Shown: positions 1 to 8,938 of the stretch, piece after piece
How the letters are laid out: each line of letters starts with the position of its first letter
Numbering within the stretch: position 1 is the stretch's first letter
Assembly (NCBI RefSeq): GCF_900107255.1
Contig: NZ_FNPH01000002.1
Span: 372,001 to 436,000, forward strand
Origin: Micromonospora pattaloongensis
GTDB taxonomy: Bacteria > Actinomycetota > Actinomycetes > Mycobacteriales > Micromonosporaceae
Length of the DNA: 64,000 bases
Reading direction: 5' to 3'
The notes under the pieces: generated by a model
What the model was told of the DNA's origin: nothing
Seen by the model: the letters and a program-made list of their open reading frames with translations, nothing else
Databases searched by the model: none
Program-made: the position numbers and the translations under genes

Positions 1-110
1 TCCACTACCGCTACACGCTCGGGCAGACCGTCGGCGGGGGTTTCGACCGGATCGGCGACATGGTGGCCCCGCTGGTGACGCACGGGCTCGCCGCCCTGAA
101 GGAGGAGTAG
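1..110 (+). CDS. C-terminal end of an unidentified gene (cut by window edge)
   Basis: The reading frame is open from the window edge to a TAG at 108-110 and codes for about 35 residues ending in GLAALKEE. The stop codon touches the ATG of the next gene, so the two are probably co-transcribed and translationally coupled. Too little is left to name the family. The short glycine-rich then helical tail could be the end of an SRPBCC-type small protein, but that is only a guess. Confidence 0.5.
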   Translation, partial: HYRYTLGQTVGGGFDRIGDMVAPLVTHGLAALKEE

Positions 111-1319
111 ATGGACTTCAGCTTCGACCCCCGCACCTCGACGCTCTACGACGAGTTGCACGACTTCCTGGTCGAGCGGATCTATCCGGCGGAGCCGGTC
201 TACGCCTCGCAGGTGGCCGACGAGGGATGGACGCGACCGCCGATCATGGCGGAGCTCAAGGCCGAGGCGCGCAAACGCGGGCTGTGGAACCTCTTCCTCC
301 CCGACGCCCGCTACGGCGCCGGCCTGACGAACCTGCAGTACGCGCCGCTGGCGGAGCTGACCGGGCGCAGCCCCCACCTCGCGCCGGAGGCGCTCAACTG
401 CGCCGCCCCGGACACCGGCAACATGGAGCTGCTGGCCGAGTTCGGCACCCCGGCCCAGCAGGAGCGGTGGCTGCGCCCGCTGCTCGACGGCGAGATCCGG
501 TCGGCGTTCTGCATGACCGAGCCCGAGGTGGCCTCGTCGGACGCGACGAACATCGCGACGCGGATCCGCCGCGACGGCGACGAGTATGTGATCACCGGCC
601 GCAAGTGGTGGTCGACCGGGGCGATGGACCCACAGTGCGAGATCTTCATCGTGATGGGCAAGACCGACCCGGACGCCGACCGGCACCGCCAGCAGAGCAT
701 GGTGCTGGTTCCGCGGGACGCGCCCGGCGTGACGGTCAGGCGCGGGATGACGGTCTTCGGGTTCACCGACGGCGCGCACGGCGGGCACGCCGAGGTGGTC
801 TTCGACGAGGTACGGGTGCCGGCGCAGAACCTCGTCGGCGCCGAGGGGGCGGGCTTCGCGATCGCGCAGGCGCGGCTCGGGCCGGGGCGCATCCACCACT
901 GCATGCGGCTGATCGGCATGGCCGAGCGTGCCCTGGAGCTGCTCTGCCGGCGCACGTCGGATCGGGTGGCCTTCGGTCGGCCGTTGGCCGAGCAGGGGGT
1001 GATCCGGGACTGGATCGCGGAGTCGCGGGTGCGCATCGAGCAGGTGCGGCTGCTGGTGTTGAAGACCGCCTGGCTGATGGACACGGTGGGCAACAAGGGC
1101 GCGCACACCGAGATCCAGGCGATCAAGATCGCGACGCCGGCGATGGCGGAGTGGGTGATCGACAAGGCGATCCAGGCGCACGGCGCCGCCGGGGTCAGCC
1201 AGGACACCCCGCTGGCGCAGCTGTGGGCGCAGGCCCGCACCCTACGGCTGGCCGACGGCCCCGACGAGGTCCACCGCGCCTCCCTGGCCCGCCGCGAACT
1301 CCGCCGCTGGACCACCTGA
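111..1319 (+). CDS. Acyl-CoA dehydrogenase
   Basis: A 402-residue flavoprotein of the acyl-CoA dehydrogenase family, which makes the trans-2,3 double bond in acyl-CoA thioesters and passes electrons to ETF. The three family parts are in order: helical N-terminal domain (about 1-125), beta-barrel with the FAD-contacting [12 protein letters not shown] segment (about 130-145) and WWSTGAMD, then the helical C-terminal domain with RVAFGRPL and the closing [15 protein letters not shown]...[10 protein letters not shown] segment. The length and the N-terminus (FDPRT...[14 protein letters not shown]) resemble the ACAD10/11-like branch, which often uses long or branched substrates; this is an inference. 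It starts directly at the stop codon of the gene before it and is convergent with cebR. Confidence 0.93.
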   Translation: MDFSFDPRTSTLYDELHDFLVERIYPAEPVYASQVADEGWTRPPIMAELKAEARKRGLWNLFLPDARYGAGLTNLQYAPLAELTGRSPHLAPEALNCAAPDTGNMELLAEFGTPAQQERWLRPLLDGEIRSAFCMTEPEVASSDATNIATRIRRDGDEYVITGRKWWSTGAMDPQCEIFIVMGKTDPDADRHRQQSMVLVPRDAPGVTVRRGMTVFGFTDGAHGGHAEVVFDEVRVPAQNLVGAEGAGFAIAQARLGPGRIHHCMRLIGMAERALELLCRRTSDRVAFGRPLAEQGVIRDWIAESRVRIEQVRLLVLKTAWLMDTVGNKGAHTEIQAIKIATPAMAEWVIDKAIQAHGAAGVSQDTPLAQLWAQARTLRLADGPDEVHRASLARRELRRWTT

Positions 1320-1342
1320 CCCCCAGCCCACCCCAGCCACGA

Positions 1343-2389
1343 TCACGCGGAGGCGCGCGGCACCAGATGGGTGTCGAGCAGCACGTACGGGGCGGCCAGC
1401 TCCTCACGGCGGATCCGCGAGACGAGCAGCCGCGCCATCTGCCGCCCCATCTCCTCCACCGGCTGGAAGACCGTGGTCAGCGGCGGATCGGCCTGCCGGG
1501 CGATCGAGGCGTCCTCGAAGCCCACCACCGCCACGTCCTCCGGGACCCGCCGCCCCGCATCGCGCAGCGCCCGCAGCGCGCCGCACGCCATCAGGTCGGA
1601 GGCGACGAAGACCGCGTCGAGCTCCGGGCAGACCTCCAGCAGCCGGCGCATCGCCGCCGTCCCGCTCCCCTCGCTGAAGTCGCCGTACGCGATGAGGTGC
1701 TCGCTGTCCAGGCTGCCGGTCGCCCGGACGGCCTCGCGGTAGCCCGTCAACCGCGCCAGCCCGGCGCCCATGTCCTGCGGGCCGGCGATGGTCGCGATCC
1801 GGCGGCGTCCCCGCGCGAAAAGGTATTCGACCGCCTGCCGCGCCCCGCCCGCGTTGTCGACGTCGACGAAGTACGCCGGCTGCGTCCCCGGCTCGAGCAT
1901 CCGCGCCGGACGCCCGCCCAGCACGGTCGGCAGCCCGCGCTGCTCCAGCAGGGTCGGCAGCGGATCGGCGTCGTGCAGGGAGAGCAGCAGCACGCCGTCG
2001 ACGTGTTGGTTGGTCAGATGGTGCTCGACCCGCTCCCGCTCGGCGGGCGACTGCGCCATCGCCAGCCAGAGCTGCATCGGGGTGTCGAGCAGCCCGGAGC
2101 TGATGCCCCGGACGATGCCGGCGAAGAACGGCTCCCCGAAGACCCGCTCCTCAGATTCGGAGACCACCAGCGCCACCGAGTCGGTCCGCTGCGTGACCAG
2201 GGCCCGCGCCGCCCGGTTCGGCACGTACCCCAGCTCGGCGATGGCCGCCTGCACGGCGGCCCGCGCCTCGGGGCTGACCTGCGGCGAGCCGTTGACGACG
2301 CGCGAGACCGTGCCCCGCCCGACCCCCGCCCGGGCGGCGACCGCGTCCAGGGTGGGACGCCCGAGCGAACGCGTGCGCTGGGTTGTCAT
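1343..2389 (-). CDS. cebR: LacI-family transcriptional repressor, CebR-like
   Basis: A 348-residue LacI/GalR regulator. The N-terminal helix-turn-helix is clear (PTLDAVAARAGVGRGTVSRV, about residues 12-31), followed by the hinge helix with GYVPNRAARALVTQRTDSVA and a periplasmic-binding-protein-like sensor domain to the C-terminus. In Streptomyces CebR binds cello-oligosaccharides, mainly cellobiose and cellotriose, and represses cebEFG-bglC and cellulase genes. This gene lies just behind a cebE-cebF-cebG-bglC set on the same strand, and two sites close to the published CebR operator sit upstream of cebE. A strong hairpin separates it from bglC. The CebR name rests on context plus the operator; the exact ligand is inferred. 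Confidence 0.88.
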   Translation of the reverse strand: MTTQRTRSLGRPTLDAVAARAGVGRGTVSRVVNGSPQVSPEARAAVQAAIAELGYVPNRAARALVTQRTDSVALVVSESEERVFGEPFFAGIVRGISSGLLDTPMQLWLAMAQSPAERERVEHHLTNQHVDGVLLLSLHDADPLPTLLEQRGLPTVLGGRPARMLEPGTQPAYFVDVDNAGGARQAVEYLFARGRRRIATIAGPQDMGAGLARLTGYREAVRATGSLDSEHLIAYGDFSEGSGTAAMRRLLEVCPELDAVFVASDLMACGALRALRDAGRRVPEDVAVVGFEDASIARQADPPLTTVFQPVEEMGRQMARLLVSRIRREELAAPYVLLDTHLVPRASA

Positions 2390-2418
2390 GGTCTGCTCCT
2401 CCGACGCTCGGCGGGCCG

Positions 2419-2445
2419 GCGCCGACCCCGCGAAGGGGTCGGCGC
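2419..2445 (-). terminator. Perfect 11-bp hairpin between bglC and cebR
   Basis: GCGCCGACCCC at 2419-2429 pairs perfectly with GGGGTCGGCGC at 2435-2445 around a five-base loop, CGCGAA-like. It lies between the bglC stop and the cebR start. There is no U-run, which is usual for high-GC actinomycete terminators. It would end most transcripts of the sugar operon or reduce read-through into the regulator gene. Confidence 0.7.
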
Positions 2446-2476
2446 AGGCAGCGCCCCTGTTACTGCCTGGCTGCGC

Positions 2477-3907
2477 CTATTGTGCGTCCAAGCCGTTGCG
2501 TCGGATCACCTCGGCGTACCACCTGGCACTGGACTTGGGAATGCGGCGCTGGCTGTCGTAGTCGACGTACACCAGACCGAAGCGCTTCGTGTAGCCCCAG
2601 GCCCATTCGAAATTATCCATCAGCGACCACGCGAAGTACCCGCGCAACGGCACTCCGTGACTGATCGCCTCGTGGCAGGCGCGCAGGTGGGAGTCGAAGT
2701 AGGCGAGGCGGTCCGGGTCGTCGACCCCGCCGTCGGTCACCTCGTCAACGAAGGCGGAGCCGTTCTCGGTGATGTAGAGCGGCAGCTCCGGGTAGTCGCG
2801 GTGGACCCGCCGCAGCACCTCCACCAGCCCCGGCGCGTCGATCTCCCAGTTCATATCCGTCACCGGCGCCCCGCGGTCGACGAACCGGACCTGCTCGCTC
2901 GCCGGCCAGCAGGAGGGGGCCCGCCAGTACGCCTCGCGCTCCTGCCCCTCGATCGGCGCCGCGACCACGTACCGGCTGTAGTAGTTGATGCCGAGCATGG
3001 TGAGCGGGGTCGCGATGACCGACAGGTCGCCGTCCCGGACGTGCGAGAAGTCGGTGACGGCGCGCAGGTCCTCGACCAGGTCGGCGGGGTAGGCCCCGCG
3101 CAGCACCGGGTCGAGGAACGACCGGTTGGCCAGCGCGTCGATCCGGCGGGCGGCGTCGGCGTCGGCGGGGCTGCCGGTCGCCGGCGACACCGCGTAGAGG
3201 TTGAGCGTGATGCCCAGGTCGTGGTCGGGCCGGGCGGCACGCAACGCCTGCACGGCGAGGCCGTGCCCGAGCATCAGGTGGTGCGCGGCGCGCACCGACG
3301 CCGCGGGGTCGTTGCGGCCCGGGGCGTGCACGCCGGAGCCGTAGCCGAGGAACGCCGAGCACCAGGGCTCGTTGAAGGTGGTCCAGTAGCGGACCCGGTC
3401 GCCGAGGGCGGCGTGGGTCAGCGCGGCGTAGTCGGCGAACCGGGCCGCGGTGTCGCGCTCCGGCCACCCGCCCGCGTCCTCCAGCTCCTGCGGCAGGTCC
3501 CAGTGGTAGAGCGTCAGCCAGGGCTCGATGCCGTGCTCGAGCAGGTCGTCGACGAGGCGGCGGTAGAAGTCGAGGCCCGCCTGGTTGGCCGGGCCGCGAC
3601 CGCCGGGCTGCACGCGCGGCCAGGAGACCGAGAAACGGTACGACTTCAGTCCCAGCTCGGCCATCAGCTTCACGTCGTCGCGGAAGCGGTGGTAGTGGTC
3701 GCAGGCCACGTCGCCGGTGTGGCCTGCGACGACCCGCCCCGGCGTGTGGCTGAAGGTGTCCCAGATCGACGGGGTGCGGCCGCCCTCGGTGGCCGCACCC
3801 TCGATCTGGTACGCGGCGGTGGCGGCGCCCCAGAGGAAGCCGGGGGGAAACGTGATGCGCCCGCTGGAGTCGAGGAGCTGGGCCGGGGAACTGGCTGGGT
3901 TGGTCAC
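2477..3907 (-). CDS. bglC: GH1 beta-glucosidase
   Basis: A 476-residue family 1 glycoside hydrolase, predicted to split cellobiose and short cello-oligosaccharides to glucose in the cytoplasm; no signal peptide is seen. The GH1 N-terminal signature [15 protein letters not shown] is near residue 24. The acid/base glutamate is E180 in TFNEP and the nucleophile is E381 in ITENG; the C-terminal [13 protein letters not shown] substrate site is also present. I chose the GTG at 3907 because the GH1 fold begins right after it and because it overlaps the cebG stop as GTGA, a coupled start. It is the last enzyme gene of the ceb operon and acts on the sugars that CebEFG brings in. Confidence 0.93.
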   Translation of the reverse strand: MTNPASSPAQLLDSSGRITFPPGFLWGAATAAYQIEGAATEGGRTPSIWDTFSHTPGRVVAGHTGDVACDHYHRFRDDVKLMAELGLKSYRFSVSWPRVQPGGRGPANQAGLDFYRRLVDDLLEHGIEPWLTLYHWDLPQELEDAGGWPERDTAARFADYAALTHAALGDRVRYWTTFNEPWCSAFLGYGSGVHAPGRNDPAASVRAAHHLMLGHGLAVQALRAARPDHDLGITLNLYAVSPATGSPADADAARRIDALANRSFLDPVLRGAYPADLVEDLRAVTDFSHVRDGDLSVIATPLTMLGINYYSRYVVAAPIEGQEREAYWRAPSCWPASEQVRFVDRGAPVTDMNWEIDAPGLVEVLRRVHRDYPELPLYITENGSAFVDEVTDGGVDDPDRLAYFDSHLRACHEAISHGVPLRGYFAWSLMDNFEWAWGYTKRFGLVYVDYDSQRRIPKSSARWYAEVIRRNGLDAQ

Positions 3908-4791
3908 GACTTGACGGCGCCTTCCATGATGCCGCCGATGATCTGGCGGCCGAACAGAACGAACACGACGAAGAGTGGCAGGGTGGCGATCAACGTACCC
4001 GCGAAGATCTGCGAGGTGTCTGCGAAATAGGCGGAGTTCAGCGTGCGCAGTGAGATCTGCACGGTCGGGTTGGCCGGGTCGGCGAGGACCACGAACGGCC
4101 AGAAGAACTGGTTCCACTGCTCCATGAAGGTGAGCAGGCCGAGCACCGCCGCGGCCGGCCGCAGCGCCGGGGCGACCACGTGCCAGTAGATGCGCCAGGT
4201 GGAGCAGCCGTCCACCCGGGCGGCCTCGATCAGCTCATCCGGCACGGCCTGCTCGGCGTACTGCCGCATCATGAAGATCCCGAACCCGCTGATCAGGAAC
4301 GGCACGATCACCGACGGCATGGTGTTGAGCCACTCCAGCTTCGCCATCAGCAGGTAGAGCGGGAGCACCCCGAGCTGGATCGGCACCATCATCGAGGCCA
4401 GGATGATCAGCAGCAGCGCGTTCTTGCCCCGGAACCGCAGCTTGGCGAAGGCGAAGCCGGCGAGCGAGCCGAAGAACACGGTCGCGACCGTGATCGTCCC
4501 GGAGACGAGGACCGAGTTGAGCAGGCCCTTGACGATGTTGGCGTCGGTGTTGCTCAGGACGCGCCCGATGTTCTCGCCGAGGTTGCCGCCGGGCAGGAAC
4601 GGCGGCGGCCAGGCGTTCGCCGCGTCGTTGGAGCGCGACGCGACCACGATCATCCAGTAGAACGGGAAGAGCGACAGGATCACGCCCAGGACCAGGCCGA
4701 ACCAGGTCAGCGGGGTGCCCTTCCAGAGCCGCTCGGAGCTGTGCCGGCTTTGGGGGGCGGGCGGGACCGGCGCGAGTGTCGTGGTGGTCAT
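3904..4791 (-). CDS. cebG: Carbohydrate ABC transporter permease, CebG-like
   Basis: A 295-residue inner-membrane permease of the MalG/AraQ type with six likely membrane spans, beginning near residue 29 ([21 protein letters not shown]). The cytoplasmic EAA loop that contacts the ATPase is [20 protein letters not shown] (about 188-207). It forms the pore with CebF. The operon has no ATPase gene of its own; in Streptomyces the shared ATPase MsiK powers CebEFG, and the same is likely here. The start is seven bases after the cebF stop, and the stop overlaps the bglC start. Confidence 0.92.
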   Translation of the reverse strand: MTTTTLAPVPPAPQSRHSSERLWKGTPLTWFGLVLGVILSLFPFYWMIVVASRSNDAANAWPPPFLPGGNLGENIGRVLSNTDANIVKGLLNSVLVSGTITVATVFFGSLAGFAFAKLRFRGKNALLLIILASMMVPIQLGVLPLYLLMAKLEWLNTMPSVIVPFLISGFGIFMMRQYAEQAVPDELIEAARVDGCSTWRIYWHVVAPALRPAAAVLGLLTFMEQWNQFFWPFVVLADPANPTVQISLRTLNSAYFADTSQIFAGTLIATLPLFVVFVLFGRQIIGGIMEGAVKS

Positions 4792-4798
4792 CGGTCCC

Positions 4799-5788
4799 TC
4801 ACCTATCGGAGCTGATGCGACGGGCCAGCAGGTAGTTGATGAGCGAGAACAGCGCGATCAGGATGAAGAGCACCAGCGACACGGCGCCGGCGTAGCCCCA
4901 CCGGAAGCGGTTGTTCATCACGTCGAGCAGGTACATCGTGATCGTCTGGAACTGGCCCTCGGTGCCGCCGGAGAGCCCGCCGGACCCGCTGGTGAACAGC
5001 AACGGCTCGGTGAAGAGCTGGAGCCCGCCGATGGTAGAGATGATCACCGTGAAGATGATCGTCGGACGCAGCTGCGGGATCGTGATCGACCAGAACTGCC
5101 GGGTCCGGGAGGCGCCATCAAGCGAGGCGGCCTCGTACATGTCCTTGCTGATCGACTGCATCGCGGCCAGGTAGATCAGCGCGTTGTAGCCGACCCACCG
5201 CCAGTCGACCATTGTGGAGATGGCGAACCAGGAGGCGAGCCGGCTGGCCCGCCAGTCGACCGGCCCGACGCCGAGCAGGTCCAGTCCCCAGTTGACGAGC
5301 CCGAAGTCACGGCCGTAGATGACGCTGAAGACCAGCGCCACCACCGCCGTGGAGGTGATGATCGGCATCGCGATCGCCATCCGGAAGAAGGTCAGTCCCG
5401 GGATGCGCCGGTTGAGCGCGTTGGCCAGCAGCAACGCCAGCAGCAGCTGCGGCACCGTGGCGAAGACGAACATGCCGAGCGTGTTGTAGACGGCGTTCCA
5501 GAACTGCGGGTCGTTGGTGATCAGCTCGACGAAGTTGTCCGGGCCGACGAAGCTGATCGTCGCGTTCATCGGGGACCGGTCGGTGAGGGCGATCCAGGCG
5601 GTGTAGACGATCGGGTAGGCGCCGAAGATCGCGAAGAGGACGAAGAACGGCAGGACGTACAGGTACGGCGAGTATCTGAGGTCCAGCCGGGTCAGCGAGG
5701 TGCGGCGGGCGCGGCGCGGCGCCGGCTCGTGCCCCGCGCGGTGCGTGTGCCGTCCGGGCGGCACGGCCGTGTCGAGGTCCAGGCTCAT
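4799..5788 (-). CDS. cebF: Carbohydrate ABC transporter permease, CebF-like
   Basis: A 329-residue MalF-type permease. A charged N-terminus (about 50 residues, rich in Arg and His) precedes the first membrane span, YLYVLPFFVLFAIFGAYPIV. The EAA loop reads YEAASLDGASRTRQFWSITI. I chose the ATG of MSLDLDTAV because a GAAGGA-type ribosome site lies before it. A GTG 87 bases further upstream is open but has no good site. It pairs with CebG and receives sugar from the lipoprotein CebE. The 105-base gap after cebE contains no obvious terminator. Confidence 0.9.
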   Translation of the reverse strand: MSLDLDTAVPPGRHTHRAGHEPAPRRARRTSLTRLDLRYSPYLYVLPFFVLFAIFGAYPIVYTAWIALTDRSPMNATISFVGPDNFVELITNDPQFWNAVYNTLGMFVFATVPQLLLALLLANALNRRIPGLTFFRMAIAMPIITSTAVVALVFSVIYGRDFGLVNWGLDLLGVGPVDWRASRLASWFAISTMVDWRWVGYNALIYLAAMQSISKDMYEAASLDGASRTRQFWSITIPQLRPTIIFTVIISTIGGLQLFTEPLLFTSGSGGLSGGTEGQFQTITMYLLDVMNNRFRWGYAGAVSLVLFILIALFSLINYLLARRISSDR

Positions 5789-5893
5789 CAGGGGTCCTTC
5801 AACTCCAGGGGGGCGGCGGGCGCCGGGTGACCACGGACGGTGGGGTGACGCCGAGTCCCGCCGGCGCCACCCCACCCCCCGTCACGACGGGGA

Positions 5894-7207
5894 TCACTTT
5901 CCGGCGGCAGCACCCTTGCTCTGCGCGTCCCGCCACGCCGCGTCCGCGGCCTTGCCCTGCTCGACCGAGCGGAGCGCGTTCTCCACCGCGTCGCGGACGG
6001 CCTGGTTCTTCGGGCCGAGGTAGACGGGCTTCAGCGTGGCCGCCCCCTCACCGAAGATCTTTCCGGTCGGCGCGTCGCTGAAGTACGGGTTCGTGGCGCT
6101 GAGCACCGCCGGGTCCTGCAGCGCCTGCGGCGACGACGGCAGGTTGCCGAGTTCCTTGAAGACCGCCGCCTGGCTCTGCGCGTTCGTCAGGAACTTCACC
6201 AGCTCCGCGGCCTCCTTCTGGTGCTTGCTCGACTTCGGCACCGCGAGGAACGAACCGCCCCAGTTGCCGCCGTTGCCCGGCGCCTTGGCGATGTCCCACT
6301 TCCCGGCCGCGCCGTCGCCGGCCTGCCCCTTGATGACACCGGTCATCCAGGCCGGGCAGCCGATCGTGGCGAAGCTGGCGTTCTTGAAGCCGGCGTTCCA
6401 CTCGGCCGAGAAGGACTTCAGGTTGTTCGAGAGCTTGGCCTCGATCATCTTCGTGGTCAGATCGAACGCCGTCTTGATGTCCTGGTTGCTGTCCAGGACG
6501 ATCTTGTTGCTCTTGTCGTAGTACGTGTAGCCGCTGCCCGCGCCGGCGATCTGCATCAGCATCGTGTTGTAGACGTTGGTCGCGGAGTCGAGGAACTTGT
6601 GCTTGGAGTCCTTGGCCACGAACTCCTTGCCGACCTCGATGAACTGCTCCCAGGTCTGCCAGCGCTGCGCGAGCTGGTCCCGGTCGGTCGGCAGGCCCGC
6701 GGCCCTGAACAGGTCGGTCCGGTAGCAGATCGCCATCGAGCCGACATCCGTGCCGAGCCCGAGGATCTGGCCGTTCGGCGTGGTGCCCTGCTCCCACTTC
6801 CAGGGCAGGAAGTTGCCCTGCAGCGAGCTGGCGCCGTGATCGGCGAGGTTCACGAACTTCGCGGCCTGCGCGTAGAACTGCACAATGGTGCCCTCTTCGA
6901 GCGCCACGATGTCGCCGGCGCCGGCCCCCGCGTTGATCTGCTGCGTGAGCCGGGTGTTGTAGTCGCTCAGGCCCAGGCCCTTGCCCCGCTCCTGGATCGT
7001 GACGTTCGGGTGGGTCTTCCGGTACTCCTCGTACAGCTTCTCGTAGCCGAATCCCTGGTCACCGAAGACGTCCACGACAAGCGTGATCTTCTCGTTCGGG
7101 TCCGCGGCCGACGAGTCGTCACCGCTGCAGGCCGTGGCGGCGGTGAGCACCGCGACGGAGGCGGCGGCGACCGCCGCCAACCGCCGACGCCGGGGGATAA
7201 CACTCAT
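5894..7207 (-). CDS. cebE: Cello-oligosaccharide-binding lipoprotein, CebE-like
   Basis: A 437-residue extracellular solute-binding protein (SBP family 1). It has a twin-Arg-like basic start and a lipoprotein signal peptide ending at C27 in the lipobox TAATAC, so it should be anchored to the outer face of the membrane. The mature part has the usual two-lobe fold marks, for example ITLVVDVFGDQGFGYEKL at the start and LGLGTDVGSMAICYRTDLF in the middle. It is the first gene of the operon, and two CebR-like operators lie 116-182 bases upstream of its start. Cellobiose and cellotriose are the likely ligands by context, not by any residue I can check. Confidence 0.9.
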   Translation of the reverse strand: MSVIPRRRRLAAVAAASVAVLTAATACSGDDSSAADPNEKITLVVDVFGDQGFGYEKLYEEYRKTHPNVTIQERGKGLGLSDYNTRLTQQINAGAGAGDIVALEEGTIVQFYAQAAKFVNLADHGASSLQGNFLPWKWEQGTTPNGQILGLGTDVGSMAICYRTDLFRAAGLPTDRDQLAQRWQTWEQFIEVGKEFVAKDSKHKFLDSATNVYNTMLMQIAGAGSGYTYYDKSNKIVLDSNQDIKTAFDLTTKMIEAKLSNNLKSFSAEWNAGFKNASFATIGCPAWMTGVIKGQAGDGAAGKWDIAKAPGNGGNWGGSFLAVPKSSKHQKEAAELVKFLTNAQSQAAVFKELGNLPSSPQALQDPAVLSATNPYFSDAPTGKIFGEGAATLKPVYLGPKNQAVRDAVENALRSVEQGKAADAAWRDAQSKGAAAGK

Positions 7208-7322
7208 CCTGACCCCTCTCAGGTCTGTGCGTTCTGCGTGGTGGGGGTGGTGCGGGGAGGAAGCCGCTCCGGGGCCGCGGAGGAGCGGCCGAGAGCCGGG
7301 CGTGTGGCATCGGCCACATGAC

Positions 7323-7336
7323 CGGGAGCGCTCCCA
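7323..7336. promoter_or_regulatory. CebR-type operator, site 1
   Basis: The sequence is CGGGAGCGCTCCCA. The Streptomyces CebR operator is TGGGAGCGCTCCCA, so only the first base differs and the inner 12-base palindrome GGGAGCGCTCCC is perfect. It lies upstream of cebE, where a repressor would block the promoter. Confidence 0.85.
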
Positions 7337-7375
7337 TGAGATTGCCGCTGGGTTTCCGGGGTGTCAAGACCCGTG

Positions 7376-7389
7376 TGGGAGCGTTCCCA
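7376..7389. promoter_or_regulatory. CebR-type operator, site 2
   Basis: TGGGAGCGTTCCCA differs from the consensus at one central position. Its start is 53 bases from that of site 1, about five helical turns, so two repressor dimers could bind on the same face or form a small loop. Confidence 0.8.
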
Positions 7390-7403
7390 TTTCGTTACCG
7401 CGC

Positions 7404-7485
7404 CCGCCATCCCGATTGATCAAGGGGCCGGCGGCGGGGATCGCGCGCTTTCCTGCGGCCGGTCCTTGATCAACCGGGATGGCGG
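7404..7485. terminator. Long inverted repeat with TTGATCAA core
   Basis: Left arm 7404-7431 (CCGCCATCCCGATTGATCAA...) and right arm 7459-7485 pair over about 27 bases with only a few mismatches, with a loop of about 27 bases. Each arm carries the palindrome TTGATCAA. It sits 13 bases beyond the stop of the pRiA4b-type gene, so it can end that transcript before the ceb promoter. The look is that of a dispersed intergenic repeat as much as a simple terminator. Confidence 0.65.
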
Positions 7486-7498
7486 CGGGAGGGGTGGG

Positions 7499-8044
7499 TC
7501 AGCAGAAGCGGCGGAGGAGGGTGGTGACGCGGTCCGGCTCGAAGGCGGCGGCGTGGAACGGGCGGCCGATCCACCCGCGCATCGGCTCGTGCTCCGGGTG
7601 ACCCGGATCGGCGAGCGCGGCCAGGAACTCGGTGTAGCCGAACGCGCCGCCGACGTCCTCCGGCGGGCACGCCCACTCACCGTCCACACAGATCGGGTAG
7701 CGCTCGTCGGGCTCCGGGCCGAACACGTCCTCCACCACCACCTCGTGCTCCCACCAATCCCCGAAGTCGTAGGTGTAGAGGAACCGGCTCCCCTTCGCCG
7801 CGACCATGTCCAGCCGGACGTCCAGCTCGTCGCGGAGCGCGAGCTCGCCGTCGGGGTCGGGCTCGCCGTACTGCAGGCCGTCGATGTCGAAGGAGTGCAG
7901 GTGGTAGTCCTGCCAACCCATGGCGTGCTGGATCACCCGGTGCAGCCGATCGAGGGTGTAACCGCCGGGCACCAGCACCCGCCGCCACACCGCCGGCGTG
8001 ACGTCCGGCAACGACACCTTCAGCTGGAAGATCTGACGCGTCAT
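7499..8044 (-). CDS. Plasmid pRiA4b ORF-3 family protein
   Basis: A 181-residue protein of the pRiA4b ORF-3-like family (IS1096 TnpR-like fold). Family marks are the N-terminal QLKVSLPDVTPAVWRRVLVP, then LHRVIQHAMGWQDYHLHSF, YTYDFGDWWEHEVVVED and the C-terminal CPPEDVGGAFGYTEFL with FHAAAFEPDRV. The biochemical role is unknown; members occur on plasmids and chromosomes and near mobile DNA, but I see no mobile element here. I chose the ATG at 8044; one at 8050 is equally open. It is divergent from the small gene at 8076 with only 31 bases between the start codons, so both promoters must overlap or the messages be nearly leaderless. Confidence 0.85.
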   Translation of the reverse strand: MTRQIFQLKVSLPDVTPAVWRRVLVPGGYTLDRLHRVIQHAMGWQDYHLHSFDIDGLQYGEPDPDGELALRDELDVRLDMVAAKGSRFLYTYDFGDWWEHEVVVEDVFGPEPDERYPICVDGEWACPPEDVGGAFGYTEFLAALADPGHPEHEPMRGWIGRPFHAAAFEPDRVTTLLRRFC

Positions 8045-8075
8045 CCTCATCCATCCTCTGGCATAAGGTCGGTAC

Positions 8076-8195
8076 ATGATCTGCCGCGCCTGCCGCGAGA
8101 GACGGCACGACGACTGTCCGGGCCGGAAATGGTGTGACTGCCAGCACCGTACCCCCGCACCGTCGCCTCCCGTCACCGGTCCGGCCGGCGAATGA
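8076..8195 (+). CDS. Small Cys-rich protein, possible zinc-binding
   Basis: A 39-residue frame with five cysteines and three histidines: CRAC at residues 3-6, C14, then CDC at 20-22 with H24. The CxxC plus CxC arrangement could bind one zinc or iron, which is an inference. The ATG is followed by a highly charged segment (RERRHDD) and a Pro-rich tail. Its TGA overlaps the ATG of the RibD-type reductase gene (ATGA), which argues that it is translated and coupled to it. I recall similar short frames in related actinomycetes but cannot search for them here. Confidence 0.6.
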   Translation: MICRACRERRHDDCPGRKWCDCQHRTPAPSPPVTGPAGE

Positions 8196-8938
8196 CCGAC
8201 TCCCCGATCCGCCGCGTCTGGCCCGCCCCGGTCACCGACCCGCTCGACGACGGGGCGCTGGCCGACCTCTACCGCCCGGACCCGGCCACCCCCGCGCTCC
8301 GGGTCAACTTCGTCACCAGCCTGGACGGGGCCGTCGAGCTGGACGGCTACTCGGCCGGGCTCTCCGGCGGCCCCGACAAGCGCGTCTTCGGCGTGCTGCG
8401 GATGCTCTGCGACGCGCTCCTGGTCGGCGCCGGCACCCTGCGGCAGGAGGGCTACCGGGCGCTGCGGCTGTCCGAGCCGCGCCGCGCGTGGCGACGGGCG
8501 CACGGACTTCCCGAGTTCCCGACCCTGGTCGTGGTCTCGGCGTCGCTGGAGCTCGACCCGGCGCAGGCCGCCTTCGCCGACGCCCCGGTACGCCCGCTCG
8601 TGCTCACCCACGCGGGGGCGCCCGAACGGCGGCGGGCGGCGCTCGCCCCGGTGGCCGACGTGCTGACCATCGGGAAGGACGCGGTCGACCTGCCGGCCGC
8701 GCTCGCCGAGCTGCGCGCCCGCGGACACCGGCAGGTGCTCTGCGAGGGCGGCCCACGGCTCTTCGGCACGCTCACCGCGGCCGACCTGGTCGACGAGCTC
8801 TGCCTGACCGTCTCGCCGCTGCTGACCGGCCCGGGAGCCAGCCGGATCACCACCGGCCCGCCGAGTCCGCCGCGGGCGCTGGCCCTGCGGCACGCGCTCG
8901 CCGCGGACGACGTGCTGCTGCTCCGCTACGCCAGATGA
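8192..8938 (+). CDS. Pyrimidine reductase family protein (RibD C-terminal domain)
   Basis: A 248-residue NADPH-dependent reductase of the RibD C-terminal / dihydrofolate-reductase-like superfamily. It shows VNFVTSLDGAVELDGYSAGLSGG near the start (the family VNMVSSLDG-type motif), LLVGAGTLRQEGYR, LVVVSASLEL and the LCEGGPRLFGTLTAADLVDELCLTVSPLL motif near the end. RibD proper reduces the pyrimidine intermediate of riboflavin synthesis, but this protein lacks the deaminase half and is not beside rib genes. Its real substrate is therefore open. It is coupled by ATGA to the small Cys-rich gene upstream. Confidence 0.88.
   Translation: MTDSPIRRVWPAPVTDPLDDGALADLYRPDPATPALRVNFVTSLDGAVELDGYSAGLSGGPDKRVFGVLRMLCDALLVGAGTLRQEGYRALRLSEPRRAWRRAHGLPEFPTLVVVSASLELDPAQAAFADAPVRPLVLTHAGAPERRRAALAPVADVLTIGKDAVDLPAALAELRARGHRQVLCEGGPRLFGTLTAADLVDELCLTVSPLLTGPGASRITTGPPSPPRALALRHALAADDVLLLRYAR

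Noticed and set aside
227-4030. 1267-residue frame on the plus strand
   Set aside because: It lies over acyl-CoA dehydrogenase, cebR and bglC, all with clear domains. Its product is Arg/Ala/Pro/Gly-rich without a fold, as expected for an out-of-frame reading in GC-rich DNA.
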